DNA from: Singulisphaera sp.
GTDB lineage: Bacteria > Planctomycetota > Planctomycetia > Isosphaerales > Isosphaeraceae
NCBI GenBank assembly: GCA_027451445.1
Contig: DAIDJG010000534.1
Span: 1 to 35,443 of the forward strand
Length of the DNA stretch: 35,443 nucleotides
Direction: 5' to 3'
Part shown: positions 17,601-26,460 of the stretch, piece by piece
Layout of the letters: the number at the start of each line of letters is the position of its first letter
Position numbering within the stretch: the stretch's first letter is position 1
The notes under the pieces: generated by a model
Databases searched by the model: none
Told to the model about the DNA's origin: nothing
What the model saw: the letters and a program-made list of their open reading frames with translations, nothing else
Made by a program: the position numbers and the translations under genes

Positions 17601-18062
17601 GGTGCCACCTCGCTGTAGGGCTGTCGCGACACCGCAAACCATCTTTTGAGCAATATTAAAGATTTCTCCGCGTCGGGAACAGTTGTGCGGCAAAAAAGGA
17701 ACACCAATCGGCGCGACAATAACCGAGCGCGCTTCCCTCGAGCACGAGGACCCGGTTCATTCGAGGACGAGAGGTTGAGGAAGTGCGCGTGGCTCGTTGG
17801 ATGTAGGGCCAGCCAGGTTTTAGAGCGGTTTTCACTCGCGTTGCGCACACCCGCTCGACCCGACATCATTTTATGTTTGGCGCCTGCATGTTTTTGGGAG
17901 GGCGCGACGCGACCATAAACCGCTGTAATGGAGACGACCTCGTCCGTGGTCAATCCGCGCGAGGAATCGCGAAAACGCGCAAGGCGGCAGACCCGAGCAC
18001 GCCGGACCTGCCGCCATACGTTGTGAGAGCCATCAACAGCCAATGCGATCGGAGAACCAAAC
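17601..18062. other. Intergenic region upstream of the sigma factor gene
   Basis: This 462-bp region lies between two minus-strand genes, DUF1559 and the sigma factor. It contains a hairpin close to the DUF1559 stop (listed separately) and otherwise no recognisable gene. The sigma factor promoter should lie in 17601-17720, which is comparatively AT-rich. Confidence 0.5.
17983..18015 (-). terminator. Hairpin downstream of DUF1559
   Basis: GGCGGCAG (17983-17990) pairs with CTGCCGCC (18008-18015) over a 17-base loop. On the minus strand it lies 48 bases after the DUF1559 stop and is followed by TTGCGCGTTTTC, a weak T-tract. A modest intrinsic terminator is likely. Confidence 0.55.
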
Positions 18063-19151
18063 TCAGTACGCGTCGGCGCTGACCACCTCGCCACCCGCGC
18101 GGGTGCCGAGTTGCCAGATGACGAGTTGATTGACGGAGTTCTTGAGGAATCGCACGGAGCCGTCGCCGAACATGGCATTGGCGCCGCCGGAGTGGTAACT
18201 GCTGAAACCAATCGCGCCCCAGGTTCCGTCGGAATCGCCGCCCCAATTGACGATCACGCAACTGGGATAGGCGGAATTCGGTGCGAGCAACGTGTTACCG
18301 AGGGTGCGCGTGATCAGGCCCTGGCACCACATCTGGCCGACGAAGCTGCGCTGGCTCCCGCCACCCGCGGCCGCACATCCCGTGATCCACGTGTTGAACG
18401 GCCCGCCGCCATACGGCATGTTGCAGCCCACGGTGTTCCAACTCGTCGCATCCGATGGCGTGCTGGACGTGACGACCAGGTCGCCCGGGTTCGTGAAGAT
18501 GTTGTTGTTGTTGTCGCCCACCCGCCACTCGCCAAAGACGATGGTGTTGGAGGTCCCGTCAGTGAAATCGCGCTGGCCATATGCGGTGCCGCCGACCTCG
18601 AAGGCTCCGTTTGGGCGCGCGTTGGTGTTGTACGCGTACTGGTTCATGCTCGAACCAAGCGACGCCCAGTAGTTCGTGTAGGGCGAGGGTTTCCCGCTCA
18701 GCCAGTTGCCTGGATAGGGAAGCGACGACGGGCACTGGAATACCGTGAGCTGTGATGTCGTGGCGGTGCTGTTCATCGCCTGGCCGATGCCTTCGTCCGC
18801 ATTCGGCACGTTGAAGTTCGCCGCGTTATAAACGGACTGCTGTTCGAGGTATCCGAGCAGCAGCGCCTGGGCGCTCCAGTTTCCCCACCCGTTTCGCGGA
18901 GCCGTGGGTTTCGCAGGTGGCGTGGTGGGGCAACTGCCCATCGGGAACGCTCCGGTGGTTGAATGGTAATTGTGCAACCCCAGCCCGATTTGCTTCAGGT
19001 TGTTGACACACTGCGACCGACGCGCAGCCTCGCGAGCGGCCTGAACCGCCGGAAGCAACAAGGCAATCAGAACCGCGATAATGGCAATGACGACCAGCAG
19101 CTCGATGAGCGTGAAGCCGTGCCGACGATGCTTGATCCGCCGAATAGCCAT
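18063..19151 (-). CDS. DUF1559 type II pseudopilin-like protein
   Basis: The 362-residue product has a textbook prepilin leader: [37 protein letters not shown], with glutamate at +5 after cleavage, followed by the DUF1559 hallmark [26 protein letters not shown] (38-63). The C-terminus has H-x9-DG ([21 protein letters not shown]). The family is hugely expanded in planctomycetes, is exported by a type II/IV-like route, and its individual functions are unknown. The frame opens at 19250, but the ATG at 19151 has GAGGTG seven bases before it and places the leader at the N-terminus. A small lipoprotein gene lies 309 bp upstream on the same strand. Confidence 0.95.
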   Translation of the reverse strand: MAIRRIKHRRHGFTLIELLVVIAIIAVLIALLLPAVQAAREAARRSQCVNNLKQIGLGLHNYHSTTGAFPMGSCPTTPPAKPTAPRNGWGNWSAQALLLGYLEQQSVYNAANFNVPNADEGIGQAMNSTATTSQLTVFQCPSSLPYPGNWLSGKPSPYTNYWASLGSSMNQYAYNTNARPNGAFEVGGTAYGQRDFTDGTSNTIVFGEWRVGDNNNNIFTNPGDLVVTSSTPSDATSWNTVGCNMPYGGGPFNTWITGCAAAGGGSQRSFVGQMWCQGLITRTLGNTLLAPNSAYPSCVIVNWGGDSDGTWGAIGFSSYHSGGANAMFGDGSVRFLKNSVNQLVIWQLGTRAGGEVVSADAY

Positions 19152-19460
19152 AAGATCACACCTCGTTTTGAAAGTCGGACGATGAAAGGAAAAAACGCTG
19201 ATTCCGAAATAGACTCGCCACCTTGGTGCGAGCGAGCCGTTGAGACTCAATCGAAAGTTCTTCGCGCGCGCGGCTCAATAATGTTCGGTGAAAAGACTTG
19301 GCTCGGCGAAATCCGCCCAGCGTTACGATGAGATCGCGCGACGCACGACCTGACTTCGGGATGACCCACGTCCCTCGCGCATTCGGGTTGGTCGCATGAC
19401 GCGCGAAAACCGTTCTCAACTCGGGTCGGAGGGCTTTGCCAGACTCGCTGAGCGGACGGC
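19152..19460. other. Intergenic region upstream of DUF1559
   Basis: These 309 bp separate the small lipoprotein gene from the DUF1559 gene on the same strand. No gene, clear repeat or terminator was recognised, so DUF1559 may be transcribed with the lipoprotein or from its own promoter. Confidence 0.45.
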
Positions 19461-19694
19461 TCACTGGGGCAGGACGTCCGGACTGCTACCGGTGGGAGCC
19501 TTCAGGTTGGTCTTGTCCTGAGCGGGAAGTTTCGGCGGATCGGGGACCTTCGCCAAGGGAATGTCCTGGGACTGATTGCAACCTGTAGCCAACCCGGCGA
19601 ACGGGCCAAGCGCGATGGCCAAAGCCAACGCCCGCCTCACCATCCGCCTTGAGCGCCCCACGCTACCGCGGGCCGCATTCACATTCTCCGCCAT
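19461..19694 (-). CDS. Small lipoprotein upstream of DUF1559
   Basis: The 77-residue product has a basic N-terminal part with GRSRRMVRRA, a hydrophobic core LALAIALGPFAGL and the lipobox-like ATGC, giving a lipid-anchored cysteine at about residue 39. The mature part is only about 39 residues, rich in Pro, Lys and Asp (VPDPPKLPAQDKTNLKAP), with no recognised domain. The frame opens at 19808, but the ATG at 19694 with GAGGAG six bases before it is much better. Small proline-rich lipoproteins are often found beside DUF1559 genes in planctomycetes, which supports that it is real. Function unknown. Confidence 0.75.
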   Translation of the reverse strand: MAENVNAARGSVGRSRRMVRRALALAIALGPFAGLATGCNQSQDIPLAKVPDPPKLPAQDKTNLKAPTGSSPDVLPQ

Positions 19695-20382
19695 ATGGTT
19701 CTCCTCGACACGGACTCGCCCACGCAGAGTGCTGTCCCTGTCCGCATGGGCCTTTTCTCTTGCGCAGCGACCGAGGACGACCGACGGCCAAGAGTCGCTT
19801 GCGTCCACCCGGGGGTAAGATCCGTGGGACGAACGGGCGCGGATCCCGCGCCATCGTCAACATCCCCGATCTTTGGACAAGGTTCAACAAACCATCTTAC
19901 TCGTCGATAGCAAATCACGTCAACTGACCAAAAGGGCGGTTTGCTATTCTTAGGCGTTTTTTTGGAGCTTGAATTTCTGCACACTATCACAGTTACGATT
20001 TATCGTATCTCAGATTTATTATGGATAATTATATTTTATGTATAACTGAAATATCACGCAATTCACGGCACTCTTTACCGTGGCCCGTGCCCGGCGTGCG
20101 GTACTCCTTCCACCACCCGACCACCCACTCCTTTTAACAGCCACTTTGCCGCGCACTCGACCAAACACGACGCAGCGCAGCCGAGGGCAGGAGCGTCTTG
20201 CATTGGGACCAGGGGCGCGGAACACTACGCCGGAACGAGAGGGACTGTCTGTTCGAGGCGTCTCCCCATGTTGCCCACAACCGGCCCGCTGGCCCTGAGC
20301 GCGCTTCCGTATCACCGGCAGGAGCTACGACCGTCCCGACTCGGACTCTCGGAACCGCGTCGAAGTCAATCGAGGACCTTTC
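19695..20382. other. Divergent intergenic region with an AT-rich island
   Basis: These 688 bp separate the lipoprotein gene (minus) from DUF1080 (plus). Bases 19960-20062 are strikingly AT-rich for this genome, with runs such as TTTATTATGGATAATTATA. The rest is ordinary GC-rich sequence with spurious frames. The AT-rich part is a candidate promoter or protein-binding region. No gene or repeat was identified. Confidence 0.5.
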
Positions 20383-21075
20383 ATGAAAACGTTTGTGACG
20401 ACGCTCATCATTCTAACGTCCTTCGCTGTCGCGAAGGGGGACGACAATGCGCTGAGCCCCGAGGAGAAAGCCGCAGGCTGGATCTTGCTTTTCGACGGCA
20501 AAACATTCGACGGCTGGAAGAACGACGCGGGAGGGCCGAGCAAGACACCGATCGAGCAAGGTGCGATCAATCCGCACAAGGCTGGCGGCTACATGATGGT
20601 CCACGAGCGCGACTGGTCAGATTTCGTCCTGGCACTCGACTTCAAAATTAGCAAAGGGTGCAACAGCGGCGTCTTCATCCGCACCTTCCCGCTCAAGGCA
20701 CGCCCCGGCAAGGACGTGGGTTTCAACGGTCTCGAGATCGCCATCGACGATACCACTGGGGCCGGTTTTCACGACACCGGCGCGCTCTACGATCTCGTGA
20801 AGCCGTCGAAGAACGCAATGAAGCCCGTCGGCGAGTGGAACCACCTCGAGGTGACGTGCGACGGTCCGAAAATCCAGGTCGTCGTCAACGGCGAGACCGT
20901 GACGCGCATGAACCTCGACGAATGGACGGCTCCCAATCGCCGGCCGGACGGCTCAGGTCATAAGTTCGACATCGCCTACAAGGACCACCCGCGCCACGGT
21001 TACATCGGTCTCCAGGATCACGGCGCCCCGTGTTGGTACAAGAACATCAAGCTCTTGCCGTTGAAGCCCAAATGA
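20383..21075 (+). CDS. DUF1080 (3-keto-disaccharide hydrolase domain) protein
   Basis: The 230-residue product has a signal peptide (MKTFVTTLIILTSFAVAKGDD) and one DUF1080 domain, a concanavalin-like beta sandwich. Landmarks are GWILLFDGKTFDGWKN (32-47), YMMVHERDWSDFVLALDFKIS, CNSGVFIRTFP, GLEIAIDD, GALYDLVKPSKNAMKPVGEWNHLEV and RHGYIGLQDHGAPCWYKNIKLLPL at the end. Some members hydrolyse 3-keto-glycosides; most are uncharacterised. GAGG seven bases before the ATG supports the start. It is a single-gene unit ending at a strong terminator. Confidence 0.93.
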   Translation: MKTFVTTLIILTSFAVAKGDDNALSPEEKAAGWILLFDGKTFDGWKNDAGGPSKTPIEQGAINPHKAGGYMMVHERDWSDFVLALDFKISKGCNSGVFIRTFPLKARPGKDVGFNGLEIAIDDTTGAGFHDTGALYDLVKPSKNAMKPVGEWNHLEVTCDGPKIQVVVNGETVTRMNLDEWTAPNRRPDGSGHKFDIAYKDHPRHGYIGLQDHGAPCWYKNIKLLPLKPK

Positions 21076-21090
21076 GGCCGCGGGAAACGC

Positions 21091-21129
21091 AAAGAGACCC
21101 GGGAGCGCTCGGAGCGTTCCCGGGTCTTT
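21091..21129. terminator. Bidirectional intrinsic terminator
   Basis: A 16-bp stem with one G.T wobble (21095-21110, AGACCCGGGAGCGCTC, with 21112-21127) is flanked by AAAG on the left and TTTC on the right, so it can work for both strands. It lies 16 bases past DUF1080 and 35 bases past the convergent metalloprotease gene. Confidence 0.88.
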
Positions 21130-21163
21130 CGTCTGGTCACGGTCGGATCAGACGTGGTTGGAC

Positions 21164-22420
21164 TCAAGGACGGCGACCATGCCGGAAGGAATGGACTTGT
21201 GCGGTCAGGCGGTCGCCGATTCCTACGATGTGACCGTGCTTGATCGTGTCAGCCGGATTGTGCGTTGACTTGTGACCGTGGTGATGACCCGCGGTGTCCG
21301 ACTGCGAGCCGCCGCCCTGGTCCGGCTGGTTGAGGACGGTGGTGTTCGGCGGAGCGACGGGCGTGAGCGTGCCGCTGCCGAGGTTCACAAGGAGTGCGAA
21401 CCCCCCTGCGCTGCCGATGGTGGTGGACGCCGACGAGGCCCGGATATAGTAGGTCTGACCGGGCGTCACGCCGCTGTAAGTCAAGGTGGCCGTGCCACCT
21501 CCCAATGTCGTGTTGGAGACGAGCTTCAGCCCGGTTCCTCCCGAGTTGTAGAGCGTGACCCTCGGCTCCAGGGAGCTGAGGTTGGTCGTTTGCATCTGGA
21601 TGGTCAGGGTTCCGTTGGTGTCGGCAGGAACGACCACCGAGTACCACTGGGCGTCGGTCGGACCGGACAGATTGAGGCCGGTGAGGATCGCCTGGTCGTT
21701 GCTGCCGAGCGTGAGCGGCGTGGCCGTGGCTTTGCTCTTGTCAGTGGTCGGGTCGGTTTGTGCGCCATAGATGGCCTGGATGCCACTGACATCGTCGCTG
21801 GTAAGCGACTGCTTGGTGCCATTGTAATACGCATACATAACCGCCGTGGTGAGGGCCGAGTGGTCCAGGCCCAGGGCGTGCCCAAACTCGTGGATCGCCA
21901 CGGTCTCCAGGTCGTAACCGGTCGATGGGTTCCAATTCACGGCGCTGTCGGTGTTGAACATGATGTCGCCCGCGACAGGGCCGCCATTCAGCGGCGGGGG
22001 CATGAAGGCGTAGGCGAGCGTGCCTCCGTTCCCCTGGTCGTAGCCGCCGATGCGAATATCCCCGAAGTTGGAAGCACCCTGTTGATCGGGTCCCGAGCCG
22101 ATCGCCGAACCGTCGTCGGAAACCTGGACGAGGTTAATATGAGCGGCCCCCTCCCAGAGCGCGGCCGCCTTCTCAATGTCGGCTTGCCAGGTGGCTTGCG
22201 ACATGATGTTGTTGAACGTCGAGAATAAGTTGGTGGGGGTGCCACCCATGCTCGTGCCGTCGGGAACGAAGCTGTAAGTAACCCGGACCGGATACGCCCA
22301 TGCGCCGCCTGAGGTGGCGAACAGCAAGAGACGGTCTTCCAGACCTTCGACCCGAGGCTGCGTTGCCCTGATGCGCGCGGGACGGACATTGGCCCGGCAG
22401 CGGTCGATAAAGAGGCTCAT
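21164..22420 (-). CDS. Matrixin-type zinc metalloprotease with PPC domain
   Basis: The product has 418 residues. The N-terminal part has no classical signal peptide; instead it has an Arg-rich stretch and VEGLEDRLLLFA (24-35), the LEPRxLL-type motif found near the start of many large planctomycete extracellular proteins. The peptidase domain (about 40-222) has ETVAIHEFGHALGLDH with zinc ligands H177, H181 and H187 and catalytic E178, and the Met-turn AVMYAYY (M195). A pre-peptidase C-terminal (PPC) beta domain follows at about 230-350. The tail (about 370-418) is His-rich (GHHHGHKSTHN). The ATG at 22420 has AAGGAG six bases before it; the frame opens further upstream without support. Probably cell-surface or secreted. 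Confidence 0.9.
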   Translation of the reverse strand: MSLFIDRCRANVRPARIRATQPRVEGLEDRLLLFATSGGAWAYPVRVTYSFVPDGTSMGGTPTNLFSTFNNIMSQATWQADIEKAAALWEGAAHINLVQVSDDGSAIGSGPDQQGASNFGDIRIGGYDQGNGGTLAYAFMPPPLNGGPVAGDIMFNTDSAVNWNPSTGYDLETVAIHEFGHALGLDHSALTTAVMYAYYNGTKQSLTSDDVSGIQAIYGAQTDPTTDKSKATATPLTLGSNDQAILTGLNLSGPTDAQWYSVVVPADTNGTLTIQMQTTNLSSLEPRVTLYNSGGTGLKLVSNTTLGGGTATLTYSGVTPGQTYYIRASSASTTIGSAGGFALLVNLGSGTLTPVAPPNTTVLNQPDQGGGSQSDTAGHHHGHKSTHNPADTIKHGHIVGIGDRLTAQVHSFRHGRRP

Positions 22421-23348
22421 CTCGGACTCCTTGGTGCGTCGAACACAAACGTTCGATGGCCTCGACCTATTCGCAACCTCCCTGGGGAGGGCGAAATCCT
22501 TGAGGCGATCACCGAAACTAAGAAGAAAAGGAGCTAGGTGCGAACTTTCACGCCTTCGCTGAAGACACGACACCTGGCGTTTGGCTTCGTTGGAGTAGGA
22601 TCCTTCCCAAAGGGGGCGTGCGCCTCCCAACTCCAATCTCAAACGCAGAGTGTAGGTCATTAGTTGCAATCGGGTCGTCGAACCGGGCAAGCTTCTTTTC
22701 GAAAATTCGCGCGATTTCTTAATTAGATGAAGCTTTGATCGATTAAACTTGCCCAGACCCGCGCGTCACCTTATAATGGCTCGCCCATGCCCTTAGTTAT
22801 TCCGCACTCGCGCGGGCGTCGAGCACCAAGGATAAGGTGGCTACAATCCATCCAACCGCATCTCAGGCGGCCTCAGCGCGAACCGAATGCGGCCATCCGG
22901 GAGTCCCTGGCCGATCCCCAGTCTCTCCGATCACAAAAAAAATCCTGGCGCCCCACAGATTGTGCGTGAATGTGGGAGACCTGGGGTGGCCGGGGTAGAG
23001 GAGGCCGGAAGGCCAACGTGCCCCGGAAGCGTCTCGCGGCCCACCGGGGCACGTGGAGCTGCGCTTCCCTTTGCCCCGGCCACCCATCCCGCTCGTCGGG
23101 GCGCACGAACTGTTAGGCGCCAGGAAAAAACGGCGCTTGCCGATGTCCAACGTTTTTGCAAAAAAGGTTCACTATCCATCTGGTGAATAGTCTCAGTTTC
23201 CCGTTTCGCCCAACTTATGAGATTTCGGGTCCGTTTCTGGAAAAAGCGCTCGTCTACTTTGGTTCGCTGCCGGGTCTCCCTGTTCTACCAGGGTTGGGAA
23301 TGCAGTATGATGGTTCTGTAAAGGACGGAACAGAGAGCGATTGCGGCA
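22421..23348. other. Long divergent intergenic region
   Basis: These 928 bp lie between the metalloprotease gene (minus) and the second DUF1501 gene (plus). Bases 22680-22790 are AT-richer and may hold the metalloprotease promoter. The GC-rich nested hairpin at 22984-23085 is listed separately. Short frames here read through that repeat and are not credible genes. Confidence 0.5.
22984..23085. repeat. Nested GC-rich hairpin repeat
   Basis: An outer 12-bp pair, GGGTGGCCGGGG (22984-22995) with 23074-23085, encloses an inner perfect 11-bp pair, ACGTGCCCCGG (23016-23026) with 23044-23054. The inner loop contains AAGCGTCTCGCGGCCCA. The two-level structure looks like an interspersed palindromic repeat or a structured RNA. 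Confidence 0.7.
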
Positions 23349-24779
23349 ATGTGTGCTACTCCACTAGGTAACCCCTTGAACGGAGTTTCGAACCGATCTC
23401 GGCGGGAGTTTCTGCGCGCAGGTGGCTTGGGGCTGTTGGGTTTCGGGCTTCCGGGACTCCTCCGAGCACGCGCAGACTCCTTGGCGGCGGGATCGACGTT
23501 CGGCCGCGCCAAGGCTTGCATCCTCCTCTTTATGTGGGGAGGACCCGCGCAACAAGAAACCTGGGACTTGAAACCCGACGCCCCCGAGCAAGTGCGGGGC
23601 GAATTTCGGCCCATCGCGACGAACGTTCCTGGCATCGCGATCTCCGAGCACTTCCCTCTCCTTGCGCGGCAGGCGCATCGGCTCGCGATCATTCGTTCGG
23701 TCCACCACGACGACGTCAATCACACCACGGCCACGCATGCCCTGTTGACCGGCCGCCCCATCCCAACTCCGGGTGGCGGCGAGTTCGGAACCGACTGGCC
23801 GCACGTCGGCGCAGTCCTCTCGCGCCTGAAACAGGGAAAGGAGCAAGGCTCCCTTCCCCCCTTCGTCCAGATGCGGCCCACCATTCCCAACGGCGCCCCG
23901 AGGTTCGTCGAGCAGAGCCACGGACAGGGCGCGGGATGGCTCGGACCCGCACTCAACCCCTTCACCATCGACGAGGATCCCTGCCGTCCAGATTACCAAA
24001 TCGGCGCGTTTCGCCTCCCCGACGATGTCGGCACCGGCCGCCTGAACGACCGCAAGCGCCTGCTTCGCCTCGTCGAGTCACAGGCGAGGATGGCCGATCA
24101 ACAACTTCAGCAGCGCGCTCTCGACGTACACTACGCCCGCGCTTACGATTTACTCACAGCCCGCCGCGCGCTCGAGGCGTTCGACCTCGCTCGCGAGGAT
24201 CCCAAACTTCGCGAACGCTACGGCTTACACCCCCACGGCCAGGCCGTCCTCCAGGCAAGACGGCTGGTCGAAGCGGGTGTTCCCCTCGTAACCGTATTCT
24301 GGCAGAACGACGGTTTAACTAACGTAAGTGTCTACTGGGACACTCATAATCGGAATTTCGTCGACTTGAAGACACGACTGATGCCCGCGAGCGACCAGGC
24401 GTTTTCCGCCCTGCTCGATGACCTTGATGCCCGTGGCTTACTGGACGAGACATTGATTGTCTGGACGGGCGAATTTGGCCGCACGCCCCGCGTGGGCCAG
24501 GGGGTTGTCGGCGGTGCGGGCGCGGGCCGCGACGGGCGCGATCACTGGCCGCATTGTTTCACGACGGTCCTGGCGGGCGCAGGGATCCGGGGCGGCACGG
24601 TCTTCGGCGCGTCCGATCGCTGGGCCGCCTATCCAGCGCGCGACCCCGTTACCCCCGCGGACATTGCCGCAACGGTCTATCACCTGCTCGGCGTCGACCC
24701 CGCGCTCGAACTGAACGACCCGCTCGGCCGACCTCTGCGACTTTGCCTGGGCACGCCCCTCTCGAGCGTGCTGAGCTGA
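23349..24779 (+). CDS. DUF1501 exported protein, second copy
   Basis: The product has 476 residues. A twin-arginine signal is present: NRSRREFLRAGGLGLLGFGLPGLL, with cleavage near ARA. DUF1501 landmarks are ILLFMWGGPAQQETWDLKPDAPEQVRGEF (57-85), ATNVPGIAISEHFPLLARQ, IIRSVHHDDVNHTTATHALLTG, VWTGEFGRTPRVG near 375 and DHWPHCFTTVLAGAGIRGG. It is a different subtype from the copy at 14218: it has the WGGPxxxETWD opening typical of the form that usually pairs with cytochrome-containing DUF1549/DUF1553 proteins, but no such gene is adjacent. The reaction is unknown. The ATG has only a weak purine-rich upstream site. Confidence 0.92.
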   Translation: MCATPLGNPLNGVSNRSRREFLRAGGLGLLGFGLPGLLRARADSLAAGSTFGRAKACILLFMWGGPAQQETWDLKPDAPEQVRGEFRPIATNVPGIAISEHFPLLARQAHRLAIIRSVHHDDVNHTTATHALLTGRPIPTPGGGEFGTDWPHVGAVLSRLKQGKEQGSLPPFVQMRPTIPNGAPRFVEQSHGQGAGWLGPALNPFTIDEDPCRPDYQIGAFRLPDDVGTGRLNDRKRLLRLVESQARMADQQLQQRALDVHYARAYDLLTARRALEAFDLAREDPKLRERYGLHPHGQAVLQARRLVEAGVPLVTVFWQNDGLTNVSVYWDTHNRNFVDLKTRLMPASDQAFSALLDDLDARGLLDETLIVWTGEFGRTPRVGQGVVGGAGAGRDGRDHWPHCFTTVLAGAGIRGGTVFGASDRWAAYPARDPVTPADIAATVYHLLGVDPALELNDPLGRPLRLCLGTPLSSVLS

Positions 24780-24860
24780 CTGCTGCACTGACCGAATGCC
24801 CTCCCTGCATTGCTTGATGTTCGTTCCTTCTTTATTGACACTTTACAACGAGATTGCCCT

Positions 24861-26351
24861 ATGACGCCCTCTCTCGAGCGGCTCGCTGAACTCGTACGGC
24901 AAGCCGAAGCGAAAACGCGAGCGAAGAAACTAGGTCAGGAAACCCAGCAGGCGGCCGAAGCGTTCCGAGTGGCCGAACAACGGGCGCGCATCGCCGCCAA
25001 GCGTGCGCGCGAAATCCGGCCAGCCCGGATTCGTGAGCTCGAGTCGGCCGATAGCGAAGAACAATACCTCAAGGAACTGATTCGCAAGCTAGCACAGTTT
25101 AAGGCGTCACTGGAGCCTGGAGTCGACGCCGAGGCCCTGATCTCAAACGCTCAGGTCGAGATCGACCGCAAGCGCAAGGAGGCGAAGGAAGAGCTCGACG
25201 CGATCGCCCGAGAGGCCGAAGAAACGCGCCGGGAGCTCCGCGTGGCGATGGAACACTACCAAAACCTGCGCAAGGAGCTCGACCGGCTCCAGCCTCAGCT
25301 CGCCGACCGCTTTTCGGGCGAAGACCGCCTCCTCTGGGATGCCGAGATGCACTTCCCCGGCGGCCAGCTCCAGGGGCTCGCACGCGAGGTCGAATCAAGC
25401 CTCCATTATTTCGGCATGCTCACCAAAATGGAGCAGTACGCGCAGCTCAAGATCTGGATCGGCCGGCTCCGCCTCCATCAGTCGACGCCCGACGGCGAAC
25501 CGATCGAAGAGCATCAGACGCTCGCCCAGCGCGTGTTTCACCATTTGAAAGGACTGTCGAAACAGTACGAGCCCGGCTATATCGAAGCCTTCAGGCATGA
25601 TTACTCAACAGACTGGGCCGTGTACGTCTCTGAGGCCCAGGAACAGCTCGTCCAGGCTACCGACAACGCCCGACGCGTCAAGGACTGGGAACAACAGCGC
25701 CAGGACCAGCAGGTTCGAGACGCCGAACGTCAGCAACAGGCCCGCGAGTCGGGTCTGATCGCGCTCGACGAGCTCAAGGCCTTCATGGCACGCACACACC
25801 TCCCCGATGAAGGCGTCGAAGAGTTCCTCACGCTCCTGAAACCGGTCGTCAATGGCCTTGGCGCCTCCGACCCGGTCGTCCTCGAGCTCGTGATGCCCTA
25901 CCGCGAGTTGATCTCCGGCGGCAACGGCCTCCGCGCCGTCCGGCGCAACCTGGACCGGATACGCCAGGAAGAGGAGAAGGACGAGGACACCCAGAAAGGC
26001 CAGTACGAAGACCTGCTCACCGTGACCCAGGGGCGCCGCGCCCTTATGATCGGCGGCGCCGTGCGCGAAGATGCCCGCCGCGCCTTGCAACGCGTCTTCA
26101 GCTTCGACCGCCTCGACTGGGAACCCTACGAGGACTCGAAACCCGCGCTGCTCGATTCACTCGAGCAGCGCGTCCGTAACCGAGGCGTGGACCTCGTCCT
26201 GATCCTCAAAAGCTTCATCAGCCACCACGTCCCCGAACGCTTCCGCCCACTCTGCGAACAACAGGGCATACCCTGCCTCATGATCGAACACGGCTACGGC
26301 CCCTCCCAGGTCGGCGAGGCACTCCGCAGAGGATTGCTGAAGAAAGAATAG
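24861..26351 (+). CDS. Coiled-coil protein with C-terminal DUF2325 domain
   Basis: The 496-residue soluble protein starts with a long charged coiled coil (about 5-155; heptads rich in Ala, Glu, Arg and Gln), then a mixed helical middle (170-260), a second short coiled coil (about 265-310) and a C-terminal Rossmann-like domain. This last part, RALMIGGAVREDARRALQRVF (about 395-415) and DLVLILKSFISHHVPERFRPLCEQQGIPCLMIEHG (about 445-480), matches the DUF2325 pattern of a GG-containing first strand and a conserved SH. No membrane segment or signal is seen. The ATG at 24861 is chosen over a TTG at 24810, although its ribosome site is weak. It may be read with DUF1501 (81-bp gap). Function unknown. 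Confidence 0.82.
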   Translation: MTPSLERLAELVRQAEAKTRAKKLGQETQQAAEAFRVAEQRARIAAKRAREIRPARIRELESADSEEQYLKELIRKLAQFKASLEPGVDAEALISNAQVEIDRKRKEAKEELDAIAREAEETRRELRVAMEHYQNLRKELDRLQPQLADRFSGEDRLLWDAEMHFPGGQLQGLAREVESSLHYFGMLTKMEQYAQLKIWIGRLRLHQSTPDGEPIEEHQTLAQRVFHHLKGLSKQYEPGYIEAFRHDYSTDWAVYVSEAQEQLVQATDNARRVKDWEQQRQDQQVRDAERQQQARESGLIALDELKAFMARTHLPDEGVEEFLTLLKPVVNGLGASDPVVLELVMPYRELISGGNGLRAVRRNLDRIRQEEEKDEDTQKGQYEDLLTVTQGRRALMIGGAVREDARRALQRVFSFDRLDWEPYEDSKPALLDSLEQRVRNRGVDLVLILKSFISHHVPERFRPLCEQQGIPCLMIEHGYGPSQVGEALRRGLLKKE

Positions 26352-26360
26352 GGGAAGTTT

Positions 26361-26453
26361 ATCCGCAGATGTCGCAGATTGACGCAGATAAATGCAATAT
26401 TTTAGAGCATTTTCTTATCCTTAAATCTGCGTTAATCTGCGACATCTGCGGAT
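26361..26453. repeat. ATCTGCG palindromic repeat between convergent genes
   Basis: Arms of 29 bases, 26361-26389 (ATCCGCAGATGTCGCAGATT...) and 26425-26453, are complementary with one mismatch and enclose a 35-base AT-rich loop. Each arm also contains tandem CGCAGAT copies. It lies between the convergent DUF2325 and solute-binding protein genes and could end both transcripts. Similar ATCTGCG repeats are common between genes in several bacterial phyla. Confidence 0.85.
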
Positions 26454-26460
26454 CGATTCT

